From contig SEIO01000031.1 of assembly GCA_004145795.1 (NCBI GenBank), positions 1 through 35,965 of the forward strand: DNA of 35,965 nt. Reading direction: 5' to 3'. A program made the position numbers and the translations under genes. This stretch comes from Lentibacillus lipolyticus. GTDB taxonomy: Bacteria; Bacillota; Bacilli; Bacillales; Amphibacillaceae. The notes under the pieces are model-generated. The model did no database searches, had not been told where the DNA came from, and saw nothing but the letters and a program-made list of their open reading frames with translations. Shown piece by piece: positions 24,344-32,918 of the stretch; position 1 is the first letter of the stretch, and every line of letters starts with the position of its first letter.

Positions 24344-25042
24344 TTACTTGGTATTTTTCTCCGTTAGAAACTGGTAGACCAGTTCATTCAGCGTATCCCT
24401 GTCATCACCAAGGCAGATCAAATGCCTGGACTCATCAAACAGGACAACTTGCTTTTGTTCGGATGTAATTTCTTTATCCAGATGGAGGGCTGTTTTATAT
24501 GGTACCATCATATCCTGCTGCCCCTGAGCAATTAACACAGGTGCCTGCACCTCTGGAAGATGTCTTCGTGTGAAATTTACCAGCCTGCAAAACTCGAGGT
24601 TTGCCCTGAATGGGACCGATCGCCATTTATTTTTATAATGCTGAAAAAAACGATTTTCACCAATCCTGCCTTTGAACCCATCCACAAGTACGCTCTTCAC
24701 TTCTCTGGCCATTTGCCTGAAAGACAGGTATTTCCTGGATGGAGCGAGCAGCACCAGTTTATCAATGTGATGTCTCGAAGCAAGATATGCTGCAATCATT
24801 CCTCCCATGGAAAAACCAATTAAATATAGCTTATCCGTCTTTTCCTGCATTTTCCTCAGCGCATCCTCAGCAGCTGCAAGCCAGGCTATATGCGTCACAT
24901 TATCCAGCTCCAGGTTCAAGCCATGTCCAGGCAGTGTTGGCACTTCCACTTCCCAATCTGTGTGCTCCCGCAAATACGCAACCAAAGGCTCGATTTCATG
25001 TGGTCCACCCGTATAGCCGTGTATCAGCAAACATCCTGTCAT
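24344..25042 (-). CDS. Alpha/beta hydrolase, carboxylesterase/monoacylglycerol-lipase type
   Basis: The 232-residue cytosolic enzyme has the oxyanion segment HGYTGGP near the start, nucleophile Ser78 in GFSMGG, Asp in QGQQDMMVP and His in DESRHLICLGDDR near the C-terminus. It resembles the Est30/YvaK family of short-chain carboxylesterases. The natural substrate is unknown. The ATG 25042 (MTGCLLIHG) has AAGGAG seven bases upstream; an earlier ATG is one base from it. Confidence 0.9.
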   Translation of the reverse strand: MTGCLLIHGYTGGPHEIEPLVAYLREHTDWEVEVPTLPGHGLNLELDNVTHIAWLAAAEDALRKMQEKTDKLYLIGFSMGGMIAAYLASRHHIDKLVLLAPSRKYLSFRQMAREVKSVLVDGFKGRIGENRFFQHYKNKWRSVPFRANLEFCRLVNFTRRHLPEVQAPVLIAQGQQDMMVPYKTALHLDKEITSEQKQVVLFDESRHLICLGDDRDTLNELVYQFLTEKNTK

Positions 25043-25121
25043 ATCCATTCTCCTTCATTGATCGATATACAATGGTTTTCCCATTCTATAGGCTTATTAT
25101 GATAACAATCAAACGGATTTG

Positions 25122-25484
25122 TCAGTTTCTGGTACCTGGGTTTATGTGTTGCATCATGGATTTCACTTCTTTTACAACCGGAGCTAACTGCTGGGCTGTT
25201 TTGGCTGCCTGATTGGCCGCCGAAACCATTTTTCCTACGTCAAGTTCACCGTTATCACCTTTAAAATAGTGCAGAAGATTGCTTGTTCCAGTTGTCTGAC
25301 TGGACGCATAATGGTTCTTGGCATATGGATCCGGCATTGATGGCTGTTTAGGCTTGGCATACACTTGGAATGGTGTTGGTGGGGTGGCTGGATAGTTTGG
25401 ATTCACGGGGCTATAAGGATAGGGACGACCATTGTCAGCAACATGCTGGAGAGGTGGCTGATAAGGACTATTCCGCCGATACAT
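25122..25484 (-). CDS. YppG-like protein
   Basis: The 120-residue protein has a Pro/Tyr/Asn-rich N-terminal half (PYQPPLQHV, PYPYSPVNPNYP), then a helical C-terminal part (LDVGKMVSAANQAAKTAQQLAPVVKEVKSMMQ). This layout matches YppG-like proteins of Bacillus, spore- or sporulation-associated in some reports, of unknown role. AAAGGGGGAAATGAT precedes the ATG. No promoter recognised. Its neighbours are a hydrolase and a glutaredoxin-like gene on the same strand. Confidence 0.75.
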   Translation of the reverse strand: MYRRNSPYQPPLQHVADNGRPYPYSPVNPNYPATPPTPFQVYAKPKQPSMPDPYAKNHYASSQTTGTSNLLHYFKGDNGELDVGKMVSAANQAAKTAQQLAPVVKEVKSMMQHINPGTRN

Positions 25485-25568
25485 ATCATTTCCCCCTTTG
25501 CGTTTGTTTCTTACTTTCAGTTTATGTCAAATCAGTATAGCCGTGCAAGTTTCATGGAAGCATGGTAT

Positions 25569-25844
25569 TCACCAGTAATTCGCCATACCTCCATGGGAAT
25601 AGTGCTGCATCATGCCAAGTTCATGCCTGATTTTATTAATTTGCGAACCTAGAATCACATGGTCATTTACAACTGTCGCAGGTGTACCGAAAATGCCATC
25701 TTCCTGAAGTTCCTGCATGTACTTCCTGTTTTTCGTTACATTTTTCGTTTCATAATTAATTTGCCAATAATCCAGCTGACTAAGCAATTCTTTACAATAC
25801 GAACTGTTCTCACTTATATATACAACAACACTCTGACTGGTCAT
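25569..25844 (-). CDS. Glutaredoxin-like protein
   Basis: The 91-residue protein has a thioredoxin-fold with TPATVVND (cis-Pro loop) and a YISENSSYCKEL active-site region. A usual glutaredoxin has CPYC there; here the first cysteine is replaced by serine (SSYC), keeping only the last. The tail (YSHGGMANYW) is His/Gly-rich. The start ATG 25844 follows AAGGAGG by seven bases. The reading frame is open in frame further upstream to 26045 across a hairpin-rich segment that may be an RNA (see 25930-26045), so the start is a choice, but the strong site argues for it. Confidence 0.8.
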   Translation of the reverse strand: MTSQSVVVYISENSSYCKELLSQLDYWQINYETKNVTKNRKYMQELQEDGIFGTPATVVNDHVILGSQINKIRHELGMMQHYSHGGMANYW

Positions 25845-25929
25845 TTCGGTGCCTCCTTGACTGTTTAGGCATTTTTTACTATCACTCTTCCCGTTTACCC
25901 GTTCCGGCGACAGTTCAAACAAAAATTTA

Positions 25930-26045
25930 ACAAAAAAACAACAGCCATTCTCCCTAAGGAAAAGAGCTGCTGTTCGGAACTGCCGGCGATTGTCAGTTAT
26001 GCCGGCAGTATGTGCTATAAAGAGCAGAGGCATCCCAACCTCCAC
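25930..26045 (-). ncRNA. Candidate structured small RNA or leader ahead of the glutaredoxin-like gene
   Basis: On the minus strand a -10-like TATAAT (26050-26055) is followed by a purine-rich start, a perfect 7-bp hairpin TGCCGGC/GCCGGCA (25981-26007) and a stem AACAGC/GCTGTT (25940-25974) followed by T7. This looks like a short transcript with a terminator. No family is recognised. No good -35 is seen (TTGAAC lies only 12 bases from the -10). An alternative reading is a coding region in frame with the glutaredoxin gene, starting at ATG 26033 behind GTGGAGG. Confidence 0.45.
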
Positions 26046-26103
26046 CCTTATTATAGAAGAGCTTACAGTTCAAGGCTATGATTTATATCACAGGTTAAAC
26101 ATC

Positions 26104-26922
26104 TTATTCTTCGTCATCATTACCGTCATCATCTTCGTCAATTTCCATCACGGCAATTTCTCCAGTATATGCGTCAATTTCAATCGTTGCTTCCTGTTTT
26201 TTGGATTCCATTTCAATTTCATAACGCAGCCGTCCATCTTCTTCATCCAATTCCAATTCCGTAATGGTCCCGGCAAACTGGTCCTTGGCAATGCTTTCTG
26301 CTTTTGCCGTACTGATAACAGTGAGTCGGGATGCATCTTGCCCCTTACTTTTATCACTGCTTTGCTTGTTGTCAGCATTATCTCCGGAATTGTCATCATT
26401 ATTTCGCTCATTTTTGTCACTCGCATTCTGATTCAATTCCATGCGGGCATTGCCACTATCTTGTTCATCTTCACCTTTGTTTTGACTTTTTTTGCGGTTA
26501 TCTTCAGTATCATTATTTTCGCCGTTATCATCAGTTGGGGACTCTTTATCGTCATTCTTCTTGCTGTTCTCATTTTCTTTGGTCTCTTTTGCTTTTGATT
26601 CCTTGCCGCTGGACTCTTGTTTAACACTGCCTTCTGCGGCAAAATTTTTGTCCAGTTCTAGAATTTCACCTGTATCGCCATCCAATTTTAGCTCATATTC
26701 CGTCCCATTATCGTCTATCTCTGCTTCATATACCGCCTGGTTCCTGTCTTTCTCTAACTCGAGCTCCGTTATGGTCCCGGGATACTGGGCCGTGATGACG
26801 TCACGAATCTCCTGTTCGTTCAGTTTAGGACTTGCCTCAGTGGCGCTGGAATGAAGAATCCCTACTCCCAAAGCTGATAGGCCAAGCAGTGCTGATAATA
26901 CGATCCCAATCTTTTTCTTCAT
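26104..26922 (-). CDS. Secreted protein with two PepSY domains
   Basis: The 272-residue protein starts with a signal peptide (about 1-30, MKKKIGIVLSALLGLSALG) and has two PepSY repeats: about 31-95 (ITAQYPGTITELELEKDRNQ, LDGDTGEILELD) and about 203-265 (AKDQFAGTITELELDEEDGR, IDAYTGEIAVMEID). They are joined by a Ser/Lys/Asp/Glu/Asn-rich linker of about 100 residues. PepSY domains are linked to inhibition of peptidases and to sensor regulation. It follows the histidine kinase on the same strand; in B. subtilis ykoI/ykoJ PepSY genes sit by ykoG-ykoH. GGGAGGAACATGTC precedes the ATG. Confidence 0.87.
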   Translation of the reverse strand: MKKKIGIVLSALLGLSALGVGILHSSATEASPKLNEQEIRDVITAQYPGTITELELEKDRNQAVYEAEIDDNGTEYELKLDGDTGEILELDKNFAAEGSVKQESSGKESKAKETKENENSKKNDDKESPTDDNGENNDTEDNRKKSQNKGEDEQDSGNARMELNQNASDKNERNNDDNSGDNADNKQSSDKSKGQDASRLTVISTAKAESIAKDQFAGTITELELDEEDGRLRYEIEMESKKQEATIEIDAYTGEIAVMEIDEDDDGNDDEE

Positions 26923-27036
26923 GACATGTTCCTCCCTGTTTATATTCTAATGCCATCATAGCCGCTTACTCTGAAAAGACAGTGTGCAAAAGATTAGAAT
27001 TTAATGAGAAACATAAAACGGAAGTGCTTCCCTGCC

Positions 27037-28374
27037 CTATAACGGTAATCTCAATGTAAATACGGACCCTTTCCCGGGTTCACTGCTGACGGTAATGGCG
27101 CCGTGATGTGCTTTTGCAATCATGGCAGCAATAGACAGGCCCAGCCCGGTACCACCTGTTTCTCGGCTCCTTGACTTATCAAGCCGGTAAAACCGGTCAA
27201 ATATGCTTTTCTGTTTATCAGCGGGAATCCCCGGACCATTATCCTCTACGCTGACAAAGGTATAAGGTGTACCCTGCCTGATAGACACGGTAACGGTCTC
27301 CTCACTGTATTTAAGCGCGTTGTCCAACAGAATATACACAACTTGCCGGACCTGATCTGCATTTGCGCTAATCCGGATTTCTTCCTCCCGGGCGTCAACA
27401 TAAATCTCCCGGTTATAAGCCCCCTTAAACGTGTCCGCAATGGATCGGCAAAGTTCCACAATATTGATTCGTTCAAACGAAGCATCTTCTTTATTTTTGG
27501 CAAGAAGCAGCATCTGTTCCACCAGTTTCTGCATCCGGTCAGCTTCAGAATTAATTGCCTCGACCGATTCGTTCAAGAGGTTTTGATCGGTGTAGCCTCG
27601 TCGTTTCAATAACTGAGCATAGCTTTTTATAATGGAGATTGGTGTCTTTAGTTCATGCGAGGCATCAGAGACAAACATCTCCTGTTTCTCAAAGTTTTCC
27701 TTCAAGTGATTAATCATTCGATTATATGTTTGCTCCATTTCACTTAACTCATCTTTTGGACGGCGATCCATTGTAATCTTTTCCCATTTACCACCGGCAA
27801 CATTCGCTTTCATTGTTTCCGTTAGCTCTTGTACTGGCTTGGTAATAAATCGGCTTAAAAATACCCCAGCTGCAACGGTCGGTGCAAGCATAATGAACGA
27901 GGCGACTGCGAGAACATAAAACAGGGTTTCCATCGTAGATGCATGCCCAGTCAATTGTTTGTATACCTGTAACGTAACGACATCCCCATTGTTCCAGATG
28001 ATTGGTTTGGCGACCGTGGCAAAATCTGGCTGATTTTTCATCGACTGCACGTTACGCTTTTCGGTTGTACTATAATTGGCTGATAGCTTAGTGTACGGGT
28101 ACTTTTTAGTGACTTGAACCAAATAATCCCCATTTTCATCGATGACGCGAATCATTCCTTCTGTCGGCAAAAAGGCCTCCAACAGCTCTTTTTCTGGTAT
28201 GTTCGGATTATCCTTCAATGTCCCGGCCATTTCATTAACTTCCGCCGTCAGTTCATCCAGCTCTCGGTCCATTGATGTACGCTGAAATAAATAATAGATG
28301 GATGTATTGACAAGCAAGATCAGCAGCAGCATGAACAAACTTGAAAATAGAATGATTTTCGTCGACAGTTTCAT
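27037..28374 (-). CDS. Sensor histidine kinase (YkoH-like)
   Basis: The 445-residue membrane kinase has a first transmembrane helix (about 8-30), an extracellular domain (about 31-150), a second helix (about 150-173), a HAMP domain (about 174-226), the H box with phospho-acceptor His240 (SDASHELKTPIS), and the ATPase domain with N box LLDNALKYS, G1 VEDNGPGIP and G2 GGTGLGLSI. The start ATG overlaps the response-regulator stop by four bases (ATGA). It senses an unknown signal; the PepSY protein next to it may be a partner. Confidence 0.93.
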   Translation of the reverse strand: MKLSTKIILFSSLFMLLLILLVNTSIYYLFQRTSMDRELDELTAEVNEMAGTLKDNPNIPEKELLEAFLPTEGMIRVIDENGDYLVQVTKKYPYTKLSANYSTTEKRNVQSMKNQPDFATVAKPIIWNNGDVVTLQVYKQLTGHASTMETLFYVLAVASFIMLAPTVAAGVFLSRFITKPVQELTETMKANVAGGKWEKITMDRRPKDELSEMEQTYNRMINHLKENFEKQEMFVSDASHELKTPISIIKSYAQLLKRRGYTDQNLLNESVEAINSEADRMQKLVEQMLLLAKNKEDASFERINIVELCRSIADTFKGAYNREIYVDAREEEIRISANADQVRQVVYILLDNALKYSEETVTVSIRQGTPYTFVSVEDNGPGIPADKQKSIFDRFYRLDKSRSRETGGTGLGLSIAAMIAKAHHGAITVSSEPGKGSVFTLRLPL

Positions 28375-29063
28375 GTCTGATGTTCCCTTATTGTATATCC
28401 AACACCGCGAACTGTTTGAATATAAGCCTGGTCAAAACCTTTGTCCACTTTTTGCCGCACATAACGGACATAAACATCAACGACATTCGTGTCTCCAAAG
28501 TAATCATAGCCCCAGACCTGTTCAATCAGCTGGTCTCTGGTCAGAACAATATTTTTATTTCGAATGAGATACACCAGAAGGTCAAATTCCCTCGGCGTCA
28601 GTTCAATTTGATGAGAACCGCGCCGGACCTCACGTGAAGCAACATTTACTTGCAAATCACCAACAGACAGCATTTCACCATGATTAGCAGTTGTAGTGCG
28701 CTGCCGCAAATGCACTCTAATTCGAGCTAGAAGCTCTTCAATCTGAAATGGTTTCGTCATGTAGTCGTTGGCACCCTGATCAAGACCGCTCACTTTGTCA
28801 TGCACTTGATCACGTGCTGTCAGCAAAATAATTGGTGTAGACTCATCAAACCTTCTGATCCGGCGCAGTACTTCCATCCCGCTTAACTCCGGCAGCATGA
28901 TATCCAGCAAAACGAGATCCCATTCCTGGCTGGTCATCAGCTCCAAAGCCGCTTTCCCATTATCCGCGACCGCTGTACTGTAATTTTCATAATCCAACTC
29001 CAGCTGAAGAACCCTGCTCAGCTTTTGTTCATCTTCCACAATCAATATGTTTGGCTTTTCCAT
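28371..29063 (-). CDS. OmpR-family response regulator (YkoG-like)
   Basis: The 230-residue protein has a receiver domain with the phosphorylatable Asp54 (LLDIMLP) and acidic pair in EDEQKL, Thr in LLTARD, Lys in TKPF, and an OmpR winged-helix DNA-binding domain (about 130-228, LTPREFDLLVYLIRN; TVRGVGYTI). The sequence resembles B. subtilis YkoG strongly. The start at ATG 29063 follows GGGTGAG by five bases; a GTG two codons earlier is an alternative. It is first in the operon with the kinase and probably the PepSY gene. Confidence 0.93.
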   Translation of the reverse strand: MEKPNILIVEDEQKLSRVLQLELDYENYSTAVADNGKAALELMTSQEWDLVLLDIMLPELSGMEVLRRIRRFDESTPIILLTARDQVHDKVSGLDQGANDYMTKPFQIEELLARIRVHLRQRTTTANHGEMLSVGDLQVNVASREVRRGSHQIELTPREFDLLVYLIRNKNIVLTRDQLIEQVWGYDYFGDTNVVDVYVRYVRQKVDKGFDQAYIQTVRGVGYTIREHQT

Positions 29064-29214
29064 GTACACTCACCCGCTTACATGATCTTTTCTAGTACTA
29101 TATCAAAATTTCCATCGAAAGTATTCATCCAATGCTTCTTTCATTTAAATACTTTTCACGGCCACGGATTGACAGTAAGATGGTGGTAAGAAACTTTTTA
29201 GGGAGGCGTTATTA

Positions 29215-29844
29215 ATGCTTGCTCTCGATCACATTGTCATTGCTGCCAGTGACCCGGAAAAGGCGGCAAAGGATTTTGGCAAGAAAAATGATATAACGAT
29301 TGCGAAAGGCGGCCGACACGTCCATTGGGGAACATATAACCACCTGGCCTATTTCCGTAATCATTGCTATATCGAATGGATTGGCATTTTTGATGAAACC
29401 ATTGCCGCCAAATCAGATAATCCTTTGATCCAGTTGCTTGTCCGGAAGCTGAAGGAAAACATGGAAGGCCCAATCCAATATGCATTGCGGACAGACAAGA
29501 TGGACAGTTATGTTAATAAGTTGCAGTCACTGGAAGTACCGTTCACAGGCCCTATCCCCGGAAGCCGAAAACGTCCGGACGGGCGTCTGTTGGAATGGCG
29601 AATGCTTTTTCCGGAAGGTGAGGGTGAAGTGCTTCCTTTTTTAATTGAATGGGGCGAGGTGAAAAACACGCCACAGGACACCAGCTTGATTAATGACAGG
29701 GAAATTAATTCGCTGACTGCAGCTATTAACGATCCGGCCACGTTTACTTCCATTTACCAGCTATCGTTTTCCCACAACCAGACAACTCAGCTGGAAAACA
29801 CGCGCTTAACCATTGCGGACCAATTGGATTTTTTGATCAGCTAA
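29215..29844 (+). CDS. Glyoxalase-like (VOC) domain protein
   Basis: The 209-residue protein opens with LALDHIVIAASDPEKAAKDF, typical of the glyoxalase-like domain family (PF13468). Only part of the metal-binding set (His in LDHI, Glu in LIEWGE) can be placed. The function is unknown. The ATG lies behind AGGGAGGCGTTATTA. It is single and divergent from the two-component operon; its 3' end abuts a P-type ATPase remnant. Confidence 0.85.
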   Translation: MLALDHIVIAASDPEKAAKDFGKKNDITIAKGGRHVHWGTYNHLAYFRNHCYIEWIGIFDETIAAKSDNPLIQLLVRKLKENMEGPIQYALRTDKMDSYVNKLQSLEVPFTGPIPGSRKRPDGRLLEWRMLFPEGEGEVLPFLIEWGEVKNTPQDTSLINDREINSLTAAINDPATFTSIYQLSFSHNQTTQLENTRLTIADQLDFLIS

Positions 29845-30177
29845 ACGAACCGTATGATCCACTCGAGTTCCGGCATTCTTTTTTCATGGCTGTTTTCTAC
29901 ATGAACTATGTGTCACCGGACTTTTTCCAGAATGCTCCGGATCACCCGATTGTGCCTTATCAGAAAGAGGGCAAAACGGTCATGCTTTATGGTACAGACG
30001 AAGAACTGCTGTTGGCTGTTGCCCTGCGCGACGAATCACGGACAGAAAGCAAAAACGTTATTAAAAAGCTGTATGACCTTGGCATCAAGAAAACAGTCAT
30101 GCTCACCGGGGATCAACAAGCAGACAGCGAAGTCACTAAAGAATGACCCGGCACTGGCCGACACTATGGATAAGTAG
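29845..30177 (+). pseudogene. Remnant of a P1B-type (Cd/Zn) ATPase, partial
   Basis: The frame from 29886 contains KTVMLYGTDEELLLAVAL, DESRTESKNVIKKLYDLGIKK and VMLTGD, matching the hinge segment of CadA/ZntA-type metal ATPases, and then stops at 30146. In another frame NDPALAD follows (about 30137-30165), resembling GVNDAPALA of the same enzymes, as if about 45 residues between were deleted with a frameshift. There is no DKTGT, N-terminal or membrane part, so it cannot pump ions. The 5' part (about 29845-29930) is not recognised. Confidence 0.7.
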
Positions 30178-30235
30178 AAGAAAGATACTATTATACAATC
30201 GGGTGCAATTGTGGAAGAATAAGTTTAGGTTAGAG

Positions 30236-30266
30236 AAAAGCACAGAATTAATTTCTGTGCTTTTTT
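30236..30266 (+). terminator. Plus-strand terminator after the ATPase remnant
   Basis: AAAGCACAG/CTGTGCTTT with a 9-base AT-rich loop is followed by T6. Confidence 0.85.
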
Positions 30267-30321
30267 GCTATTTATACTGTGGGTTCGTTGTTAAAACGTA
30301 TGCTAATTGGTGTATTATTTT

Positions 30322-30390
30322 CACTCCCATTACGATTAGCGTTTTTCTCTCCCAAAACTGAACCCGTTAACCATAGTGGGAGTGACTTTT
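30322..30390 (-). terminator. Large-loop terminator after the thioredoxin-like gene
   Basis: Perfect 8-bp arms CACTCCCA (30322-30329) and TGGGAGTG (30377-30384) flank a 47-base loop. On the minus strand it is followed by AAAATAATAC and preceded by a T-run on the plus side (ACTTTTTT). The region 30177-30396 has only this hairpin and the terminator at 30236. Confidence 0.5.
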
Positions 30391-30396
30391 TTCAGG

Positions 30397-30717
30397 TTAT
30401 GCAAGCTGCTGATGCAGGAACTCACTTACTGATTCTGGCGTTTTTGTATCAGCGCTATGTTGATGGGCGATTTTTTCTCCATCTTTAAAAATCAGGATGC
30501 TCGGGATCCCCATCACATCATATTTTTGCGCGATGCCTTTCACTTCATCACTATTGATTTCGTACCATTCGTGATTGTTGAACTCCTCCATAATATCCCC
30601 GATAAACATATCCATACGTTTGCAGTCCGGGCACCAGTCCGCAAAGAACTTGATAATCACCGGCTTATCTGACTGAATAATTTCGTTGAATTGTTCTTCT
30701 GTATCAATGTGTTTCAT
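30397..30717 (-). CDS. ytpP: Thioredoxin-like protein (YtpP type)
   Basis: The 106-residue cytosolic thioredoxin-fold protein has a WCPDC redox motif (Cys29 and Cys32) and the cis-Pro loop GIPSI. It matches the B. subtilis YtpP family in length and in FADWCPDCKRMDMF. It would reduce disulfides, possibly for a specific partner rather than as the general thioredoxin. AAGGGGTGTTAAT precedes the ATG. It is followed by a terminator. Confidence 0.9.
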   Translation of the reverse strand: MKHIDTEEQFNEIIQSDKPVIIKFFADWCPDCKRMDMFIGDIMEEFNNHEWYEINSDEVKGIAQKYDVMGIPSILIFKDGEKIAHQHSADTKTPESVSEFLHQQLA

Positions 30718-30784
30718 ATTAACACCCCTTTCATACTTCTATCTTCATTGTACCGATTTAACACTAGCTTGTCTTATCATTTGT

Positions 30785-31600
30785 TTATGCTTCATATTCC
30801 AGCTTGCCGAGTGTATATGCTGCAGCCAAGCCAAGCGCAAATGCAACTACACTCATCACTACGATAGAAACTTCTGCAGGCCATCCGGGAAACACGACAA
30901 AAACGGATCCGATAACAAGTCCAATAACAAGAGCAAATGTAGCTGCCCTGTAATTGGCCAAAAAGAAATGAATGATTTTACTCATCACCACTATACCTAA
31001 GACAATCCCGATGCCCACGACAGCAACAATGTCTAGCTGCAGAGTTTTGATTCCATTGATGATCATCTGATAAACGCCAATAATCATTAAAATAAGTGAA
31101 CCGCTGATTCCAGGCAAAATCATCGCCGAACTCGCAATGAATCCTGAAGAAAGCAGCAAGACATATGTTGATAGTGTTTTTTCCTGAATAACAATTCCTT
31201 CACCTGCGCTTAAAAAAACCATCGATCCAACCATTCCGGTTCCAATCATTAAAAGAAAAAAATGTTTAACCTTAAATGTTTTTTTTGCATCAGCCTGATG
31301 AAATAAATACGGCAGAATTCCCAGAATCAAGCCCAAAAAGAAAAACTGCAGTGGTTTCGGATAATGCTCAAATAACCAATCAATAAGATGGCTCAGTGAG
31401 AAAATAGCTGTGACAATTCCGATACCCAGCGGAATAAGAAATCCGAGTTGTTTTTTCCAGTCCTTGCTTAGGAAACCGTTAATGGAGGCGATCAGCCGGT
31501 CATAAATTCCAAGCAGGACGGCAATCGTTCCCCCGCTCACGCCAGGGATAACGTCACTAGCCCCCATCATTATACCACGATAAATATTTTTCCATTCCAT
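30785..31600 (-). CDS. popT: DUF368/PopT-type undecaprenyl-phosphate transporter
   Basis: The 271-residue protein has about eight to nine transmembrane helices and the signature ASDVIPGVSGGTIA (about 13-26) with a second, inverted-topology copy MILPGISGS (about 155-163). DUF368 proteins were recently shown in S. aureus and Vibrio to flip undecaprenyl phosphate back to the cytosolic face for cell-wall and teichoic acid synthesis. The start at ATG 31600 (MEWKNIYRG) has AGGGAG 10 bases upstream. In the same neighbourhood are a thioredoxin-like gene and a CapA-like lipoprotein gene, all on the minus strand. Confidence 0.88.
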   Translation of the reverse strand: MEWKNIYRGIMMGASDVIPGVSGGTIAVLLGIYDRLIASINGFLSKDWKKQLGFLIPLGIGIVTAIFSLSHLIDWLFEHYPKPLQFFFLGLILGILPYLFHQADAKKTFKVKHFFLLMIGTGMVGSMVFLSAGEGIVIQEKTLSTYVLLLSSGFIASSAMILPGISGSLILMIIGVYQMIINGIKTLQLDIVAVVGIGIVLGIVVMSKIIHFFLANYRAATFALVIGLVIGSVFVVFPGWPAEVSIVVMSVVAFALGLAAAYTLGKLEYEA

Positions 31601-31748
31601 ATGAAAAATTCTCCCTCTTCCAGCACTCAATTCAAAACTATATACTCATCATATCAAAATAAGCTTGTGAATCACATGAGAATGTAGATTGAACACGAAT
31701 ATTCTATGGATGCTTGTGCGAGAAACGGAGCCTGTGCCCGTTCCTCGG

Positions 31749-32918
31749 CTATTCTTCGATAAATGTCAGATCCGGCACCCATTGCGACATGTGGTCTTTT
31801 ATTTCTTGATAGTGTTTCTGGGCATTTGGCAGTTCGTCATCAGACAACTCGAACATTGGGGTGACTTCATAATTGGCCCAGTTTTGGAATTTCACGAACG
31901 TTGGCATGAACTGGGGTGCCTTTACTTCAATCGTTTCCTTTTCACCCTTAATCGTTTTTTCGATGACAAACTTAAAAATACCTCCAATCCGGCGGTGAAA
32001 TTCATCCTGACCGGACAAGAAGTTGCCAAGCGAATAAACAGCCAGCGTCCGATGCCCGTTCTCGCCTTCAACCCAGTCAACCGGCTGCAGGACATGCGGG
32101 TGGTGACCCAGCACAACGTCGACACCGTTATCGGCAGCAAACTGGACAAGATCCTTTTGTTCTTTGTTTGGCATACGTTCGTATTGGTTGCCATAGTGAA
32201 GACTTAATACGACGGCATCCGCCCGCTCTTTTGCATCCATAATCCGTTTACCCATCCGTTCCTTATCAATCAAATTGACGAGATAGTCTTTTCCTGCCGG
32301 GATTGGAATCCCGTTTGTTCCATACGTATACGCTAAAAATGCTACCGATATTCCTTCTTCTGTTTCATACACTCGCAGTTTGTTGCTGTCCGCTTCATTT
32401 TTGTACGCGCCTGTGTACATCATGTCGATTTTTTCCCAGTGTTCGATAGCACTTTTAATGGCCTCTTCCCCACCATCCAGCGTATGATTATTGGCCAGCG
32501 ACACAACGTCAACACCGGCATCTTTTAGGGCATCTCCGACTGCATGAGGACTGTTGAATGTCGGATAGGAGGACAACCCCAGCACTTTACCGCCAATCAT
32601 CGTTTCCTGATTAGCAAATGTTATCGTTGTATCATTCAAGTATGGCTTCACCCTTTTCAGCATTGGCTCAAAATGAAAACCACCATCAGCTGTCCGGGCA
32701 TCCTCATAGACCGTGTCGTGGATAAGCATGTCACCAATCGCAGAGAGTGTAATCTTTTTCTTCGTAGCCTTAGGCTCTTCCGTTTTTTCGGACTCCTCCG
32801 CTTTCTGGCTTGACTCTCTTTCTGTAGGTTTCGCCTCCGAATCATTAGCCGAGCATGCCGCCAGAAGTAAGCACACAGCTAAAACCATGAAAGCCCACAA
32901 CAATTGACCCCGCTTCAT
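31749..32918 (-). CDS. CapA/PgsA-like lipoprotein, metallophosphatase fold
   Basis: The 389-residue protein has a signal peptide ending in lipobox LAAC (Cys22) and a Ser/Glu/Lys-rich stalk (about 25-52). The body is the CapA family of metallophosphoesterase-like proteins: SAIGDMLIH, NQETMIGG, LANNHTLDGG, LSLHYGNQYE and LGHHPHVLQP. Members include PgsA (CapA) of polyglutamate synthesis, but no other pgs genes are here, so it is an orphan with unknown role. The ATG 32918 is preferred, near AAGGGATAAGG; an ATG 18 bases upstream lacks a site. A hairpin at about 31722-31747 follows it without a clear T-run. Confidence 0.85.
   Translation of the reverse strand: MKRGQLLWAFMVLAVCLLLAACSANDSEAKPTERESSQKAEESEKTEEPKATKKKITLSAIGDMLIHDTVYEDARTADGGFHFEPMLKRVKPYLNDTTITFANQETMIGGKVLGLSSYPTFNSPHAVGDALKDAGVDVVSLANNHTLDGGEEAIKSAIEHWEKIDMMYTGAYKNEADSNKLRVYETEEGISVAFLAYTYGTNGIPIPAGKDYLVNLIDKERMGKRIMDAKERADAVVLSLHYGNQYERMPNKEQKDLVQFAADNGVDVVLGHHPHVLQPVDWVEGENGHRTLAVYSLGNFLSGQDEFHRRIGGIFKFVIEKTIKGEKETIEVKAPQFMPTFVKFQNWANYEVTPMFELSDDELPNAQKHYQEIKDHMSQWVPDLTFIEE

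Noticed and set aside
26033-26055. A 158-residue start for the glutaredoxin-like gene
   Set aside because: The upstream part has no homology, crosses two hairpins, and the ribosome site at 25851-25857 is stronger; kept only as an alternative.
25990-26624. Long hydrophobic plus-strand frames opposite the PepSY gene
   Set aside because: They arise from the antisense of the Asp/Glu/Lys/Asn-rich linker, which reads as Phe/Ile/Val/Leu/Ser; no start signals.
31722-31747. Hairpin after the CapA-like gene as a terminator
   Set aside because: The stem GAGGAACGG/CCGTTTCTC is good but no T-run follows, so I did not list it as a terminator.
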